Shown here piece after piece: positions 11,760 to 13,677 of a stretch of 13,677 nucleotides of DNA. This DNA comes from Treponema sp. UBA3819. GTDB taxonomy: Bacteria; Spirochaetota; Spirochaetia; Treponematales; Treponemataceae. Location: contig DFDV01000121.1 in the NCBI GenBank assembly GCA_002369025.1, positions 1 to 13,677 on the forward strand, written 5' to 3'. Position 1 is the first letter of the stretch. Each line of letters opens with the position of its first letter. The notes under the pieces were generated by a model, which was not told where the DNA came from, did no database searches, and saw only the letters and a program-made list of their open reading frames with translations. A program made the translations under genes and the position numbers.

Positions 11760-12944
11760 ATGACAGAAAAAAAGACTACCACGGCTGGTGCCGCATTAAT
11801 CTGGTTTGGAGCGGGAGTTTCTATTGCAGAAATTCTTACAGGTACATATTTTGCACCCCTGGGTTTTTCCCGGGCTGTCTGTGCAATTATTCTTGGTCAT
11901 TTGATTGGCTGTGCCCTTCTTTTTGGTGCAGGCTATATCGGTGCCCTGAGCCGGAAAAGTGCCATGGAGACAACAAAGTCCAGTTTTGGTTCTATCGGCG
12001 GAAGATTTTTTGCCCTTCTGAATGTCCTTCAGCTGGTTGGTTGGACAGGCATTATGATTTATGACGGAGCCGCAAGTGTAAACGAGATTTTTTCTTTCAG
12101 CGGCTGGATATGGTGCCTCGTTATCGGTGCCCTCATCATTTTGTGGGTTGTCATTGGAGTGACAAATCTGGGTAAGGTGAATGTGGTTACCATGAGCCTT
12201 CTCTTTCTGCTTACAATCGTGCTCTGCATAATTATCTTCCGGGGCAGGTCATCCTTTGCCTCATTTAAGGCGGACGAAGTGATGTCTTTTGGTGCGGCAG
12301 TTGAACTTGCGGCCGCAATGCCTGTTTCCTGGCTCCCCCTGATGAGCGATTATACAAAGGATGCGGAAAAGCCTTTTGCGGCTACACTGGTCAGTACGAT
12401 CGTCTACGGACTGGTAAGTACCTGGATGTATGTCATCGGAATGGGTTCTGCCCTGCTCACCGGAGAAAGCGGAATTGCCCCCATTATGGTTAAGGCCGGA
12501 CTGGGAATTGCGGCTCTGCTGATTGTCATTCTTTCCACTGTTACGACAACCTTCCTGGATGCCTACAGCGCAGGTATTTCCGCCGTCAGTGTAAAGGCAA
12601 AGGTAAATCCCCGCCTTGCCGCCATTATTACTGCAATTCTGGGAACGACCGGTGCCTGCCTTTTCAATATGGATGACATCACAGGCTTTCTCTATGTCAT
12701 AGGTTCAGTCTTTGCCCCCATGATTGCAGTTCAGCTTGCTTCTTTCTTTGTCCTCAAATCAGATTCATCCGAAAAAGGCTTTGATCTGATAAACCTGATT
12801 GTCTGGGTTCTGGGCTTTGTATTCTACCGCTTTATGCTCGACAAAGACTTTATCCTTGGTATTACGCTTCCCTGTATGGCCGCAACTTTTATCCTGACCA
12901 TCATTGCAGGCAAAATCCGGGCAGCGGTAACAAAGAGGCAGTAA
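11760..12944 (+). CDS. cytX: CytX-type hydroxymethylpyrimidine permease
   Basis: This is a 394-residue inner-membrane protein of the NCS1 (purine/cytosine permease) family with about twelve hydrophobic segments. The start region, IWFGAGVSIAEILTGTYFAP, is typical of the CytX subgroup, which is found with thiamine genes and is predicted to import hydroxymethylpyrimidine. A conserved SWLPLMSDYTK segment lies near residues 190-200, and FLDAYSAGISA further on corresponds to another substrate-site helix of the family. The start codon is six bases after the thiD stop. The nearest Shine-Dalgarno sequence, GGGAG, lies in the last thiD codons, so translational coupling is likely. Cytosine transport (CodB-like) is the alternative, but the thiD partnership favours the thiamine pyrimidine. 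No terminator is visible after the gene. Confidence 0.88.
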   Translation: MTEKKTTTAGAALIWFGAGVSIAEILTGTYFAPLGFSRAVCAIILGHLIGCALLFGAGYIGALSRKSAMETTKSSFGSIGGRFFALLNVLQLVGWTGIMIYDGAASVNEIFSFSGWIWCLVIGALIILWVVIGVTNLGKVNVVTMSLLFLLTIVLCIIIFRGRSSFASFKADEVMSFGAAVELAAAMPVSWLPLMSDYTKDAEKPFAATLVSTIVYGLVSTWMYVIGMGSALLTGESGIAPIMVKAGLGIAALLIVILSTVTTTFLDAYSAGISAVSVKAKVNPRLAAIITAILGTTGACLFNMDDITGFLYVIGSVFAPMIAVQLASFFVLKSDSSEKGFDLINLIVWVLGFVFYRFMLDKDFILGITLPCMAATFILTIIAGKIRAAVTKRQ

Positions 12945-13044
12945 AGATAGATTAGATTTCAACTTTCTTCGTTGCCATGGCATTTGTCCTCGACATTTGT
13001 CTGGAATTTTTTCTTGCGAAGATTTCGCAGTCAGAGTAGAATAG
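12945..13044. other. Intergenic stretch between cytX and the chemotaxis gene relic
   Basis: These 100 bases hold no convincing gene or promoter. They contain a TGCCATGGCA palindrome (12973-12982), the eight-base word CATTTGTC twice (12981-12988 and 12994-13001), and a short inverted repeat TGCGAA-GAT-TTCGCA (13015-13029) without a T run. The stretch probably includes the scar of the deletion that removed the start of the next gene. Confidence 0.4.
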
Positions 13045-13677
13045 AGCAGAGAGATATTTTCTACTGAAGAAAAAACGGCTCTGGTATTTGGAGCCACAAG
13101 AACTGACAGCCACTATGAAAACATTGCTTTTTATGATGCAAGCGGAGTCAGCATTACGGGTGACGGTGTAAAACTCAATTTTTCAGACCGCGAGTATTTT
13201 AAGCGGGCAATGGCGGGTGAACATTCAGTATGTTATTGACGGTCAGGTGCTGAAAGAAGCGACGTCCGGGGCCATGAAGGAAGCTGTTCTTGACGCTATG
13301 TCAGGCAAAACAACTTACCGCTCTTTCTTTGAACCCTGGCGCAAAAAGGTTATGGTTGCTTCCTATCGTCCGGTAGGGGCAGGCAGTGACTGGACGGTAT
13401 TCTGTATGGCTCCTCATGCAGAATATTTTGGCGAAATCAAAACGATGACCATTTCCATGTCTGTCATTATTATTGTTGTTCTTATTGCGGCGACGATTTT
13501 GAGTGCCGTGATTATTACAATCAGTCTTAAACCGCTTAAAACTGTTGAAGTGTCCATCACGGAAATTGCCAGAGCAGGCGGTAAATGACCGGATTAAGGA
13601 AATCGAAAGCCAGTCAACCATGCTGCAGGAGGCAAACGTGGCCATTGCGGCAATTGCCAGCCAGACAAACCTTCTTG
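13045..13677 (+). pseudogene. Decayed methyl-accepting chemotaxis protein gene
   Basis: Pieces of one chemotaxis receptor lie in order but in three frames. Piece 1 (13045-13239, frame 1) is part of a dCache sensor domain, with ENIAFYDASG and NFSDREYFKRAMAGE. Piece 2 (about 13205-13588, frame 2) has the sensor end (VMVASYRPVGAGSDWTVF), a membrane helix (VIIIVVLIAATILSAVIITI) and the first residues of a HAMP domain, stopping at TGA. Piece 3 (13578 to the window end, frame 3) is cytoplasmic signalling helix, with NDRIKEIESQ and VAIAAIASQTNLL. The first membrane helix and start codon are missing, part of the sensor seems lost at the first junction, and most of HAMP plus the helix after it is missing at the second. 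Several deletions are needed, so a functional receptor is excluded here. The signalling tip continues past the window. Confidence 0.88.

Noticed and set aside
12981..13001. Repeated CATTTGTC as a possible attachment or operator site
   Set aside because: Two eight-base copies alone are within chance for T-rich intergenic DNA, and nothing mobile is adjacent.
12765..13097. Minus-strand open frame of 110 codons at the end of cytX
   Set aside because: It is mostly antisense to the cytX C-terminus and the intergenic scar. Its composition is a mirror of cytX codons and it resembles no family.
13205..13588. Middle chemotaxis piece as an independent small membrane protein
   Set aside because: It is the interior of a dCache-TM-HAMP receptor with matching pieces on either side and no ribosome-binding site of its own.
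1..13677. A new defence, mobile or CRISPR-like system
   Set aside because: No nuclease, helicase, reverse transcriptase, transposase, integrase, toxin-antitoxin or spaced-repeat signature was seen on either strand.

Overview
The window looks like chromosome from a host-associated spirochete, most likely a Treponema-type bacterium. The evidence is mixed and not decisive: several lipoproteins with relaxed lipoboxes (FFSC, FASC), a long variant of uracil phosphoribosyltransferase, a methyl-accepting chemotaxis protein relic, an HD-GYP-like protein end, moderate G+C, and short-leader promoters with an extended -10 (TGC-TAYAMT). No plasmid, phage, insertion sequence, CRISPR or tRNA feature was seen.

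Layout. Positions 1-153 are the end of an HD-GYP-like protein. Positions 231-1463 encode a family 1 (sugar-type) solute-binding lipoprotein with no permease beside it. On the minus strand, 3913 down to 1491 reads upp (uracil salvage), a collapsed remnant of the uracil permease gene uraA, and a family 3-type solute-binding lipoprotein. Divergent from upp is gluQ (4011-4919), for tRNA(Asp) queuosine glutamylation. It is followed by a two-gene unit with a small outer-membrane beta-barrel (4996-5649) and a large S41-peptidase lipoprotein (5662-7605).

From 7614 to 12944 lies a thiamine-salvage island in two divergent units. The minus-strand unit is promoter - TPP riboswitch - terminator - thiM - thiamine-binding DUF77-type protein - thiE. 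The plus-strand unit is thiD-cytX. Between them is a second, paralogous family 3-type binding lipoprotein (9665-10738, minus). Together CytX imports hydroxymethylpyrimidine, ThiD phosphorylates it twice, ThiM phosphorylates the thiazole alcohol, and ThiE joins the halves to thiamine phosphate. No de novo genes (thiC, thiG) are present here, so the locus fits salvage of both halves of the vitamin. The right end (13045-13677) is a chemotaxis receptor gene decayed into three frames.

The most unusual observations are these. Both family 3-type lipoproteins read as circularly permuted binding proteins (lobe II first, lobe I second) lacking the usual amino-acid-binding residues. The uracil permease has collapsed to about 91 residues inside an otherwise tidy operon. 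Several genes have a -10 box directly against the start codon, suggesting leaderless mRNAs. The barrel/S41-lipoprotein pair has no obvious described function. I saw no clear-cut new multi-gene defence or mobile system.
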